Below are positions 24,205 to 32,206 of a stretch of DNA of 64,000 nt, in pieces. Source of the DNA: Dehalococcoidia bacterium (GTDB lineage: Bacteria > Chloroflexota > Dehalococcoidia > Tepidiformales > Tepidiformaceae). The notes beneath the pieces are model-generated. The model was not told where the DNA came from. It saw only the letters and a program-made list of their open reading frames with translations, and did not search any database. Made by a program: the position numbers and the translations under genes. The stretch is from NCBI GenBank assembly GCA_020847985.1, contig JADLBC010000044.1:1-64000 (forward strand), read 5' to 3'. The stretch's first letter is position 1, and every line of letters begins with the position of its first letter.

Positions 24205-26526
24205 TCAGCCTTGCTGGACGATCCAGCTCTGGCTGTTGGGGCCGGCGATGGCCACGAAGTAGGCGGTGCCCTTGATCAGGGTGGTGAAGTCGTTCGCGCC
24301 CGGGACATTGCCCTGGGCCGGGAACGAAAGCTCCCACCGCTGCTGACCGGCGTTCCACCGCGCCACCAGCGTCACCTGCGCCGAGAGGTCGTTCGTCGCG
24401 CTGTTGCCATCGTTGCCCGCCACCGCGTTCGACACCGTCATGCCGTCCGCGCCGTTCCAGACGATGAGCGTCCAGCGGAACGAGAGCGTGTACGTCAGCG
24501 TGCCGCCGGTGTAGGTGAACTTCGACAACGCGCTCGTCGCCGAGGAGAAGCCCCCCACGGTGACGACGACATCGACCTGGCCGCCCGCGTGCGCCGGCGA
24601 GACCACCGTCAGGCTCGTCGAGTTCGAAACTGTCACGCTCGTGCCCGCCGCGCCGCCGAAGCTCACGCTCGTCGCCCCGGAGACGAAGTTCGTGCCCGTG
24701 ATCGTGACCGTCGTGCCGCCCGCGACCGGGCCGGAGGACGGGCTGACGGAGACCACCGTCGGGCTGCCGCAGGTGCCCAGGCCGAAGGTGAAGTTATCGG
24801 CCGCGGTGTCCGTGCTCGAACCCACGCCAGCCACGTTGACGATGACATCGACCGCCGTGTTCGAAAGCGATGCGGGGGTGTAGACGGTGAGGGTGGTGCT
24901 CGAGCTCACGTTGACGCTCGTGCCCTGGACCCCCCCGAAGGCCACCGTCGTCTGGCCGTTGATGAAGCCCGTGCCCGTGATGGTCACGAGCGTGGCGGTG
25001 AGGTTTTGCCCGCAGGTGGGCGAAACCTGGGTCACGGTCACCGTGCCGCTGCCGCAACCGTAGGTGTAGTTATCGGCCGAGGTGTTAACGCTCGTGCCCA
25101 CGCCGGCCACGGTCACAAGCACATCCACGACCTGGTTCGAGAAGATGGACGGCGACGTGACCGTGAGCCAGGTCGAGCCGTTTACCGTCGGCGTAATCGT
25201 GACGCCGCCGAAGGTGACCGTCGTCTGCCCGGTCAGGAAGCCCGTGCCGTAGATCTGGACGGTCGTGCCGGTGAGGTTCGGCCCGCAACTGGGCGAAAGC
25301 GACGTCACCGAGACGTTGCCGCTGCCGCAACCGTAGGTGTAGTTATCGGCGGACGTGTTTGCGCTCGTGCCCACGCCGGCCACGGTCACAAGCACATCCA
25401 CGACCTGGTTCGAGAAGATGGACGGCGACGTGACCGTGAGCCAGGTCGAGCCGTTCACCGTCGGCGTAATCGTGACGCCGCCGAAGGTGACCGTCGTCTG
25501 CCCGGTCACGAAGCCCGTGCCGTAGATCTGGACCGTCGTGGCGGAGAGGTTCGCGCCGCAGCTGGGCGAAAGCGAGGTCACCGAGACCGTGCCCGAACAG
25601 CTACCGAACGTGAAGTTGTCGGCCGAGGTGTTCGAGCTCGAGCCAACGCCCGTGACCGTGACGATCACGTCCACCGTCTGGCTCTGGAAGACCGTGGGCG
25701 ACGTTACGGTGAGCCAGGTCGAGCTGTTCACGCTGGGAGTCAGCGTCACCCCGCCGAAGGAGACGCTGGTCTGGCCGGTCACGAAGCCGGTGCCGTAGAT
25801 CTGCACCAGCGTGGAAGTGAGGTTCGGGCCGCAACTGGGCGAGAGCCCGGTCACCGACACACCGCTGCCCGAGCCGTACGTGAACGTGCTCGAACCGGAG
25901 CCGTGGTTGGTGTTCACCGTCAGGGCCTGCGGCCCGCTCAGGCCCACGGGCGGCGTGACCAGGATCAGGTTGTCATTCTGGAAGACGCCATTAGCGTTCT
26001 GGCCGCCGATGGTCGCCGAGGTGAGGCCCGTGAAGCCGGAGCCGGTGACGCTCGTCTGAACGCCGGCCGTTCCGCTCGCGGGATTCACGGTCACCGTGGA
26101 GGCGGCGCAGGAGTTGTTGTAGTCGTACGCGTTCGGGAGCGTGTCGGTGCCGCCGTTGGTGGTGACCGTCACTCCGCGCGGCCCGGCAGCCCCCGTGCCA
26201 GTCGTGCGCACTTCAATCTGAGTGGCACTCAACACCCGGAAGCCGCCCAGGTCGGTCTGGCTACCAGAGCTCTGGTTATAGGGGATGCCGCCGAGCTGGA
26301 AGCTGATCGTCGAGACCTCGGCGCCCGCGAAGCCCGTGCCGTTCACGTAGAACAGGGCGTTTCCGGCGAGAGGCCCGCAGGTGGGGCTCACGCTGACGAC
26401 ATCCGGGACCGGCGGAGCGGCCTTCGCCGCCATGGGGAGCGCCAGCAGCGCAGACAGGACCGCGGCGAACAGCGCGAGCGAAAGCATGCGCCGCCCCCGG
26501 GTTTGCACAACCCGCATGTTGTTCAT
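24205..26526 (-). CDS. Secreted surface protein with seven IPT/TIG repeats
   Basis: A 773-residue exported protein. The signal peptide (MLSLALFAAVLSALLALPMA, about residues 14-33) ends near AAKA-APP. Seven immunoglobulin-like IPT/TIG domains follow, each opening with a V-x-S-x-S-P-x-C/S-G motif and containing GTGF or GTNF, for example SLSPSCGPNLTGTTVQIYGT. The last 110 residues (FRWTLIVWNGADGMTVSNAV onward) are a distinct Trp-rich domain. Repeats three to five are nearly identical in DNA. The ATG after AAGGAG fits better than the upstream one. Likely a surface adhesin or filament protein. Confidence 0.88.
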   Translation of the reverse strand: MNNMRVVQTRGRRMLSLALFAAVLSALLALPMAAKAAPPVPDVVSVSPTCGPLAGNALFYVNGTGFAGAEVSTISFQLGGIPYNQSSGSQTDLGGFRVLSATQIEVRTTGTGAAGPRGVTVTTNGGTDTLPNAYDYNNSCAASTVTVNPASGTAGVQTSVTGSGFTGLTSATIGGQNANGVFQNDNLILVTPPVGLSGPQALTVNTNHGSGSSTFTYGSGSGVSVTGLSPSCGPNLTSTLVQIYGTGFVTGQTSVSFGGVTLTPSVNSSTWLTVTSPTVFQSQTVDVIVTVTGVGSSSNTSADNFTFGSCSGTVSVTSLSPSCGANLSATTVQIYGTGFVTGQTTVTFGGVTITPTVNGSTWLTVTSPSIFSNQVVDVLVTVAGVGTSANTSADNYTYGCGSGNVSVTSLSPSCGPNLTGTTVQIYGTGFLTGQTTVTFGGVTITPTVNGSTWLTVTSPSIFSNQVVDVLVTVAGVGTSVNTSADNYTYGCGSGTVTVTQVSPTCGQNLTATLVTITGTGFINGQTTVAFGGVQGTSVNVSSSTTLTVYTPASLSNTAVDVIVNVAGVGSSTDTAADNFTFGLGTCGSPTVVSVSPSSGPVAGGTTVTITGTNFVSGATSVSFGGAAGTSVTVSNSTSLTVVSPAHAGGQVDVVVTVGGFSSATSALSKFTYTGGTLTYTLSFRWTLIVWNGADGMTVSNAVAGNDGNSATNDLSAQVTLVARWNAGQQRWELSFPAQGNVPGANDFTTLIKGTAYFVAIAGPNSQSWIVQQG
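25049..25594 (-). repeat. Two near-identical 273-base tandem repeats inside the IPT/TIG gene
   Basis: The segment starting CTGCCGCAACCGTAGGTG recurs exactly 273 bases (91 codons) later with only a few differences over most of its length. This corresponds to two consecutive IPT/TIG domains and indicates recent duplication or ongoing gene conversion. Confidence 0.8.
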
Positions 26527-26610
26527 TTGATAGAACTCCTTCCTCGCCGCCGGGACATTCTGCACGTCCGCGTGCGGCGCGTCATTTCGAGATCATCATG
26601 CGCGCCTTAC

Positions 26611-26632
26611 TTTACCGGAAATTTACCGGAAT
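26611..26632. promoter_or_regulatory. Direct repeat TTTACCGGAA, possible regulator site
   Basis: TTTACCGGAAA is followed immediately by TTTACCGGAAT, so the copies repeat at 11 bases, one helical turn. They lie 85-106 bases upstream of the IPT/TIG gene, a position suited to an activator that binds direct repeats. Confidence 0.5.
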
Positions 26633-26785
26633 TACGAGCCCTCCCGTTGCACGCACCGATTCCCGAACCATTTCGCCTGAACGAACCAACGCAAGCAGCA
26701 TTCCCTATCCCTCCACAGGCGACATGCCCCGCCGGGCCCACCAGCGCGGTGCGCATGGCCCAAATTCCTCCCCACCACGCGTGAG

Positions 26786-26829
26786 GTTAAGGAAGCTCCC
26801 GCACAACCCCGTCACGTTAAGAAAGCTCC
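26786..26829. repeat. Two 14-base direct repeats, 30 bases apart
   Basis: GTTAAGGAAGCTCC and GTTAAGAAAGCTCC differ at one position and start 30 bases apart, about three helical turns. They could be operators for either divergent gene or relics of repeat decay. Confidence 0.5.
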
Positions 26830-26864
26830 ACATCCAACTCCGCACGGCGCCCCCGGCGCGCCCG

Positions 26865-26892
26865 CCTCGAGCCTCGAACCTCGAACCTCGAG
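26865..26892. repeat. Heptanucleotide tandem repeat (CCTCGAG)
   Basis: Four units CCTCGAG, CCTCGAA, CCTCGAA, CCTCGAG, matching the block upstream of pyrG at 244-271. Confidence 0.82.
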
Positions 26893-26901
26893 CCCCCCAC
26901 C

Positions 26902-26929
26902 CTTTCCTCCCTCCTCTTTCCTCCTTTCT
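26902..26929. repeat. Pyrimidine heptanucleotide block (CTTTCCT)
   Basis: Units CTTTCCT, CCCTCCT, CTTTCCT and a shifted CCTTTCT follow the CCTCGAG block, as a TTCTCTT block does upstream of pyrG. Confidence 0.65.
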
Positions 26930-26975
26930 CTCCCCATGTAGAATTCCCGGCGCATCAAATTCGAAAGAGGACCCC

Positions 26976-27827
26976 ATGGGAAAACTGGATGGCAAGGTCG
27001 TCATCGTCACCGGCGCCAGCCGTGGCATCGGCGCGACCATCGCGCAGCTCTTCGCCGCCGAGGGCGGCAAGGTGGTGTGCGCCGCCCGCACCCTCAAGGA
27101 AGGCGACCACCCGCTCGAAGGCTCGCTCGAGCACACCGTGAACACGATCAAGGCCGCCGGCGGCGAAGCCACCGCCGTCGCCGTCGATATCTCCGACCAC
27201 GCCGAGTGCCTTCGCCTCGTCGATGAGACCCGCCGCATCTACGGGCCCGTCGATGTGCTCGTGAACAACGCCGCCCTCACCTACTTCGTCCCGATTAAGG
27301 ATTACCCGGTGAACAAGTGGCACCGCTCAATCGGCGTGAACTTCCACGCGCCGTTCTACCTTTCGCAGGAAGTGCTGCGCGACATGCTCCCGCGCAAGAG
27401 CGGGTCGATTGTGAACATCTCCAGCGGCGCGGCCATCGGCCCGGGCCGCGGCCCCTACAGCCCGGAGACGGCCGGCCGCGGCGGCGGCACCCTCTACGGC
27501 GCCGAGAAGGCCGCCCTCGAGCGCTTCACCCAGGGCCTCGCCTCCGAAGTCTTCAACGACGGCGTGAGCGTCACCTGCGTGTCGCCCTCGCAGGTCGTGC
27601 CGACGCCGGGGACGGTGCATCACAAGCTCGTGACGGGCATGGACGACCCGCGCGGCGAAGACCCGATCCTGATGGCGAAGGCCGCCCTCCTGCTCGCGAG
27701 CGAGCCGCTGGAGAAGGTCACCGGCCGTGTGACCTACAGCCAGGAGATCCTCCAGGAGTTCGGCTGGATCTCGAACGGCAAGGGCACGGGCATCGACCGC
27801 AAGGGCTCGGGCTACAGCCAGGTCTAG
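26976..27827 (+). CDS. SDR-family oxidoreductase
   Basis: A 283-residue short-chain dehydrogenase, longer than average. The cofactor motif is TGASRGIG (residues 12-19), followed by CAARTLKEGDHPLEGSLEHT with an insert typical of SDRs near CoA or acyl metabolism. It also has VNNAALTYF, the catalytic NISSGAA, and the YGAEK motif delayed by an insert (YSPETAGRGGGTL). The C-terminus carries QEFGWISNGKGTGIDRKGSG. The start ATG follows GAAAGAGGACCCC; the frame upstream is the repeat-bearing intergenic region. Confidence 0.92.
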   Translation: MGKLDGKVVIVTGASRGIGATIAQLFAAEGGKVVCAARTLKEGDHPLEGSLEHTVNTIKAAGGEATAVAVDISDHAECLRLVDETRRIYGPVDVLVNNAALTYFVPIKDYPVNKWHRSIGVNFHAPFYLSQEVLRDMLPRKSGSIVNISSGAAIGPGRGPYSPETAGRGGGTLYGAEKAALERFTQGLASEVFNDGVSVTCVSPSQVVPTPGTVHHKLVTGMDDPRGEDPILMAKAALLLASEPLEKVTGRVTYSQEILQEFGWISNGKGTGIDRKGSGYSQV

Positions 27828-27841
27828 GGCACCGGCCCGGG

Positions 27842-27877
27842 CCGGGCAGGTGGTTCCCACGGGAGCCACCTGCCCGG
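27842..27877 (+). terminator. Strong hairpin after the SDR gene
   Basis: A perfect 12-bp stem CCGGGCAGGTGG/CCACCTGCCCGG with a 12-base loop. No T-run follows, so it may act as a Rho-independent terminator only weakly, or stabilise mRNA. Confidence 0.5.
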
Positions 27878-27897
27878 TGGACCAGAGGGAGCGGTCG

Positions 27898-28590
27898 ATG
27901 ATTCGAAGTGCCAGCGGACTGACCCTTATGGCGGTCATCCTGACTGCGGCCGCCGCGTGCGGTGGCGGGCAGAAGACGGCGGATACGGTCGATCCGCTGC
28001 CGGCGAGCACGCCCAACCCCACTGCTTCCGTCACAGCGGAAGCGCCCCCGGCCATTCCAGCGACCGATAGTCTCCAGAAAATGCTCCTGCGGCTCGATGA
28101 CATGCCGGCCGGCTGGAGTAACTGGCCCGACGACGACAACGACGACGATGACGGTTGGTGTGGGAAGCCGACGGCGGCGAGGGCCGTACCTTCTTCGGCG
28201 CGGGCCTCAGCGCAATTCCAACAGTCGGATTTCGGGCCGTTTCTCGCCCATACGGTGACGTCCTACAAAGGAGATGACGCTCGCCGCGCATTCGACTACA
28301 ACGTCGATCTGCTCAAGGACTGCCGAACCTGGACCGAGCCGGACGAGAACGGGCATTTGGTCACCTATACGATCTCCCCGCTCTCATTCCCGAAACTCGG
28401 CGACCAGACGTTCGCGTTTCGGTTGACGATGACCCCGGTTCCTTTGGTCGGATTGGTGACCGCGGACGCGGTCTACGTCCGCCGCGGCACGATTGTCTCC
28501 AACGTGATTGCGATGGCGCTCGGCCCCGGGGGAACCTCCGGGGTTCAGCTTGAAGCGCTGGTCCGCAAGGCTGTTGACCGGATCCGGTAG
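27898..28590 (+). CDS. Lipoprotein of unknown function
   Basis: A 230-residue exported lipoprotein. The signal sequence (MIRSASGLTLMAVILTAAAA) ends in a lipobox with Cys21 (AAACGGG). A Thr/Pro/Ala linker is followed by a globular region beginning LLRLDDMPAGWSNWPDDD with an Asp-rich stretch. The LDDMPAGW phrase recurs in actinobacterial and Chloroflexota sensor-like lipoproteins as far as I recall, but no function is known. Its base composition is less GC-rich than its neighbours. The ATG after GAGGGAGCGGTCG is preferred. Confidence 0.75.
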   Translation: MIRSASGLTLMAVILTAAAACGGGQKTADTVDPLPASTPNPTASVTAEAPPAIPATDSLQKMLLRLDDMPAGWSNWPDDDNDDDDGWCGKPTAARAVPSSARASAQFQQSDFGPFLAHTVTSYKGDDARRAFDYNVDLLKDCRTWTEPDENGHLVTYTISPLSFPKLGDQTFAFRLTMTPVPLVGLVTADAVYVRRGTIVSNVIAMALGPGGTSGVQLEALVRKAVDRIR

Positions 28591-28611
28591 CGCGTCATCT
28601 CCTGTCGCGAT

Positions 28612-29061
28612 CTACCCCGCGAGCCAGCCGTGGCCACCCGCGCCCGGCAGGTGCAGGCGCGCGTGCGTTTCGCGCGCGAAGCCGATCGCGCCGAGCACGG
28701 TGATCGCCGCGCCGTACGCGAAGAAGAACGGCTGCAGCAGGCTCGCGTAGCCGATGAACGCCACCTGCACCGCGATCCACGTCATCAGCACCGCGCCCAC
28801 AGCCACGTGCCCCGGCCAGGCCAGCGCGTGGCCGCGCAGCGCCAGCATCACCACGGCCGCCGGGAACACCCCGTTCAGCACCAGCAGCGCGATGCCCGGC
28901 ACCAGGTAGGAATCGAACGGCGTGCCTTCGAGCAGCGTCATGTCCACGTTGTCGCCGCCGTTGCGGTCGCCGATGAGCGCCCACGCGCCCGCGAACGCCC
29001 CGATCGCGAGAAACGCCTCAAGCGCGAGAATCAGCCGTTCAAGCGGCCGCATGTGACGCAT
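28612..29061 (-). CDS. Four-helix membrane protein, unknown function
   Basis: A 149-residue protein with four predicted membrane helices (about residues 6-25, 45-65, 70-97 and 102-128). An extracytoplasmic loop, GDRNGGDNVDMTLLEGTPF, follows helix one. I do not recognise a family with an assigned role. The ATG with GGAGGT seven bases upstream was chosen over two further in-frame Met codons within nine residues and a longer frame with poor composition. It is convergent with the lipoprotein gene and divergent from the protease gene. Confidence 0.7.
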   Translation of the reverse strand: MRHMRPLERLILALEAFLAIGAFAGAWALIGDRNGGDNVDMTLLEGTPFDSYLVPGIALLVLNGVFPAAVVMLALRGHALAWPGHVAVGAVLMTWIAVQVAFIGYASLLQPFFFAYGAAITVLGAIGFARETHARLHLPGAGGHGWLAG

Positions 29062-29242
29062 CTCCATCACCTCCGCGCGGGATCCCTCCTCAGAGTCGCC
29101 CGCCGCGGACGCGCCGGGATCGTCCGGCCGGCCCCTCCGGCGGGGCACCAACGGCGCCTTTCCCGCCCGCTTGCGGCTTGCGGACGAGCCGCCACGATGG
29201 GGTCACTCGCCCGGGCGGGAGATACGACAGGGGACGTCACTC

Positions 29243-30082
29243 ATGCGATGGTTCAGTGCGGTCGTGGCGGTGGCGGCGCTCTCCGCGGCGCTCTTTGGCA
29301 TTCTCGGCGGCGCCCAGGCCTCGCCCGGCGCCGCCGTGGCGAAGGACGCCGATGGCCTCCTCCCCGGTGAAGTCCTCGAACGCGCCGAGTTCGCGCTCAT
29401 CGATGCCCGCTTCGCCCCCGAGGGCACCGCGCTCGCCGAGGCACCGGACCTCGCGATGTTCACGGCCAACGGCCGCTGGGCCGATACCGCGCTCCCCGTC
29501 CCCGTGCGCTACGTCTTCGCGACCGACCCGAAGGAGGTCTCGGCGTTCGGCTCGCTGCTCTGGTCGCTCCGCCGCTGGGAGGCGGTGGGCGGCCAGAAGC
29601 TGCGCGCGTCCTACGCGGGCGCCTTCGCCACCGGCCCCGGCGTCACCTGCACCGACCGCACGCGCGACAACGTCAACACGGTCAGCTTCACGAAGCTCGA
29701 TTCGAAGCTGCTCGGCACGACCTGCGTCTTCTTCGCGAACGTCCCCGGCACGCAGACGCGCCGCATCCTGGAGTTCGATATGGAACTCACCACCGAGGCG
29801 ACCTGGTCGGCTTCGGAAACGACGGCGCCGAGCGCGTTCGACCTGCCGACGGTGGTGCTGCACGAAATGGGCCATGCCATCGGGCTCGGGCACACGGCCG
29901 TGACGGGCACGGTGATGCAGGAAGCGCTCGCCCCGGGGACGCAGTTCCGCGTGCCCGCGCAGGATGACCGCGACGGGCTCATTTCGCTCTACGGCGATGC
30001 CGCCGCGCCCACGGTGACGCCGATGGCGCTGCCGCCGGCGTCGTTCGCCACGCGCCGCCTGCCCGCGCTCGCAAAGGAGTAG
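29243..30082 (+). CDS. Secreted matrixin-like zinc metalloprotease
   Basis: A 279-residue exported protease. The signal peptide spans about residues 1-26 (cleavage near AQA-SPG). The C-terminal catalytic domain has the extended zinc motif HEMGHAIGLGH (residues 207-217: His207, Glu208, His211, His217) followed by the Met-turn TGTVMQ. The mid-part, VRYVFATDPKEVSAFGSLLW, resembles the first strand of matrixin domains. Two Cys pairs are possible (CTDR and TTCVFF). It is short, without attached substrate-binding domains. Target unknown; likely an extracellular protease. Confidence 0.88.
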   Translation: MRWFSAVVAVAALSAALFGILGGAQASPGAAVAKDADGLLPGEVLERAEFALIDARFAPEGTALAEAPDLAMFTANGRWADTALPVPVRYVFATDPKEVSAFGSLLWSLRRWEAVGGQKLRASYAGAFATGPGVTCTDRTRDNVNTVSFTKLDSKLLGTTCVFFANVPGTQTRRILEFDMELTTEATWSASETTAPSAFDLPTVVLHEMGHAIGLGHTAVTGTVMQEALAPGTQFRVPAQDDRDGLISLYGDAAAPTVTPMALPPASFATRRLPALAKE

Positions 30083-30086
30083 ACCA

Positions 30087-30108
30087 GTTCCCAGTTCCCG
30101 GTTCCCAG
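30087..30108. repeat. Heptanucleotide tandem repeat (GTTCCCA)
   Basis: GTTCCCA, GTTCCCG, GTTCCCA plus G: the same 22 bases, without a mismatch, as at 170-191 near the left edge. It starts four bases after the protease stop codon. Confidence 0.8.
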
Positions 30109-30181
30109 GGGCGGCCCCGCAGGAGGCGGGATCGCGGAGTGAACGCTTGCGTTGCGCGCCGTTGCCCGCGAAAGTCGCCGC

Positions 30182-30799
30182 GTGCCGCCGTTCGAATACC
30201 ACTACCTCCGCCGCCTCGCCGATGGCCGCCGTCTCGTCACGGTGCACGCGGGCGATGTTGTCGTCCGCCGCGATGACGCCGTCGCGCTCGTGGTCGATTG
30301 CTCCTGGGCGCGGCTCGAGGCGCACCTCCTGAGCCGTTCCGGGGAGCCCGTGCGCGAGCCCGTGCCCGTGGCCGGCGCGCGCCTCTGGCTCTGGCGCGAA
30401 TGCCCCTGGCGCATGTTCGAACTCTTCGATCCCGCGGGCGCGCACGCCGGCTACCGCATCGATTTCACGTCCGCGCTCGCCCGCACCGGAGGGGTCCACC
30501 ACCAGGTCGACCTCTACCTCGACCTCTTCATCGATCCCGCCGCCGGCCGCTGGCTCGTAGAAGACGACGAAGAGCTCGATGAGGCCGTGGCCCTTGGCTG
30601 GATGACCGAACACGACGCGGAGGGGCTGCGCGCCGCCTGCCGCGAACTCGTGGGCTGGCTCGAAGCGGGCGAATGGCATGCCCGCCTCGCCGCCGTCTGT
30701 GGCGAACCGTTCGACCTGGCGGCGCTCCCGGTGGCGTTCACGTTCGCGGATTCGGGGGGCGAAGGGTCCGATGCGCCGCCGTGGATCGGACCGGAGTAG
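30182..30799 (+). CDS. DUF402 family protein
   Basis: About 205 residues with the DUF402 fold: an early strand region (VTVHAGDVVVRRDDAVALVV), then the acidic core HHQVDLYLDLFIDPAAGRWLVEDDEELDEAV, whose Asp residues match the metal site of nucleoside-phosphatase members, and a C-terminal helical part. Characterised relatives hydrolyse nucleoside di- or triphosphates; the role here is inferred from the family. The start is uncertain between this GTG and a TTG 30 bases earlier. Confidence 0.8.
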   Translation: MPPFEYHYLRRLADGRRLVTVHAGDVVVRRDDAVALVVDCSWARLEAHLLSRSGEPVREPVPVAGARLWLWRECPWRMFELFDPAGAHAGYRIDFTSALARTGGVHHQVDLYLDLFIDPAAGRWLVEDDEELDEAVALGWMTEHDAEGLRAACRELVGWLEAGEWHARLAAVCGEPFDLAALPVAFTFADSGGEGSDAPPWIGPE

Positions 30800-30800
30800 G

Positions 30801-32153
30801 TCACTCCCGCGAGTGGCCCATGGCGCGGCGGCCCGCGCCCGCGGCCTCGGCGGCATGCAGGCAGAGCGCGAGGCTCGCGACGTAGTCGTCGTGGCCCCGT
30901 TCGTTGCCCCAGCGCAGCCCGCCACCGGCGGTGAATTCGCCGCCGCAGGCCGCGAGCTCGGCGCGCGCGGCAGCGGCCTCAAGCGAACCATCGTCGCCGT
31001 GGAGTTGCAGGCGCCCCGTCTCGATGGCGGCGATGAGCGCGAACCCGAGCGCCGCCTTCGATGCCGCCGTGAAGGCGAACGGCGTCACCCGCGGCCCCAG
31101 CGATTCCGCCAGCCGTGCCGCGACCGGCCCCCCGAGCCCGGTGGCATCGACCACGAGCCGTTCGAGCCGCCAGCCGTGCGCGATGGCCGCTACCTCGGCC
31201 GTGAGCCGCGCGTAGGCCGCGGACTGCCAGGCCACCTGCCGGACCACTTCGCAGCGCCCGACCGCGGCGACCCGCGCGATGGTGAGCACCGAGGCATCGG
31301 CGCGCGCCCCTTCGCCCGCGCAATCGAACCCGCCCACGTACCGTTCGCCCGGCAGCGGTGCGAGCAGCCGCGGATGCGTGCCCTCGAGCCGCGCGAGCTG
31401 CGCCGCCGTGAGCAGCCGCCCCGCCGCCTCGACGGTCCGCAGTTCGTACTGGCTGAGGTAGAGCGGGTGGCCGGCGCCGAGGCGGTGCTGCTCGTGCCGG
31501 ACGTACTCGCCATAGCCGGGGTTCGAACGCGCCACCTCCGGCCAGGCGACCTCGTGATGCAGCGGCAGGAAGTCGCGATAGGGCGTGCCGGCCTCCCGGG
31601 CATCGCGTGCGCGGTTCGCGGCCACGGCGCGGTCGAGCAGCGAGTGGCCATCCCAGGGCGTGCCGAACAGCACGGCCGGCGCCCCCGTCGAGGCCGCCAT
31701 CGGCCGGAACTGGCGGTCGAACCAGGCCGCGTCGATCTCCTGGGCCTCATCGGCGATGAGCGCGAGCGAGGCCGTGTGCCCGGCTACGTGCGCCTCGGGC
31801 GACGCGCTCAGGAAGGTCGCGGTCGCGCGGCCGACGCTGATCGTGTTGCCGCTGAGCCGCGCCCGCGCGACATCGCCCGCGAGCGCCTCCGTCGCGCCGA
31901 GCGTTCGCCGCACGCGCGCGATGCTGATTTCGGCCTGGGGCGACATCGTCGGCGCGCAGAGAACGATCGTGCCCCCCGCGCGGGCATTGGCGCGCAGCAG
32001 GTAGGCCACGAGCACGGATGCGAGTTCGTTCTTGCCGGCCTGGCGCGGGAAGAGGACGGTGAAAGTTTCGCCGCGGCGCCGTGCGATGCCCCGGGCCAAC
32101 GCCCCGAACACCCTTGCCTGGTAGGGCCGCAGCACCGCGCTCGTTCCCGCCAT
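30801..32153 (-). CDS. Stand-alone terminase large subunit-like protein
   Basis: A 450-residue protein with both parts of a phage DNA-packaging motor. The N-terminal ATPase has Walker A-like FPRQAGKNE (residues 35-43), VLCAPTMSPQAE and Walker B ALIADEAQE. The C-terminal RNase H-like nuclease has YVGGFDCAGEGARADASVLT, LVVDATGLGGPVAARL and GHDDYVASLALC. The nuclease Asp residues are retained. No portal, capsid, small terminase, integrase or tail gene is nearby; it sits between DUF402 and VOC genes. It could be a relic of a lost prophage or a protein adopted by the host. Confidence 0.85.
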   Translation of the reverse strand: MAGTSAVLRPYQARVFGALARGIARRRGETFTVLFPRQAGKNELASVLVAYLLRANARAGGTIVLCAPTMSPQAEISIARVRRTLGATEALAGDVARARLSGNTISVGRATATFLSASPEAHVAGHTASLALIADEAQEIDAAWFDRQFRPMAASTGAPAVLFGTPWDGHSLLDRAVAANRARDAREAGTPYRDFLPLHHEVAWPEVARSNPGYGEYVRHEQHRLGAGHPLYLSQYELRTVEAAGRLLTAAQLARLEGTHPRLLAPLPGERYVGGFDCAGEGARADASVLTIARVAAVGRCEVVRQVAWQSAAYARLTAEVAAIAHGWRLERLVVDATGLGGPVAARLAESLGPRVTPFAFTAASKAALGFALIAAIETGRLQLHGDDGSLEAAAARAELAACGGEFTAGGGLRWGNERGHDDYVASLALCLHAAEAAGAGRRAMGHSRE

Positions 32154-32206
32154 CCCTCGAGCCTCACGCCCGCCGGGGCGATCTGGAACAGGGCGGCGGC
32201 AGGCTC

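Larger units (their letters stand above)
26527..26975. other. Gene-free divergent region, 26.5-27.0 kb
   Basis: The 449 bases between the divergent IPT/TIG and SDR genes hold two 11-base direct repeats, a pair of 14-base direct repeats and two heptanucleotide blocks (entered separately). Most of it is AT-richer than its surroundings. I saw no credible protein gene or RNA gene in it. Confidence 0.6.

Noticed and set aside
24211..26784. An 857-codon plus-strand frame opposite the IPT/TIG gene
   Set aside because: Composition is Arg/Ala/Gly-biased with no recognisable domain, while the opposite strand encodes a signal peptide and seven clear repeats.
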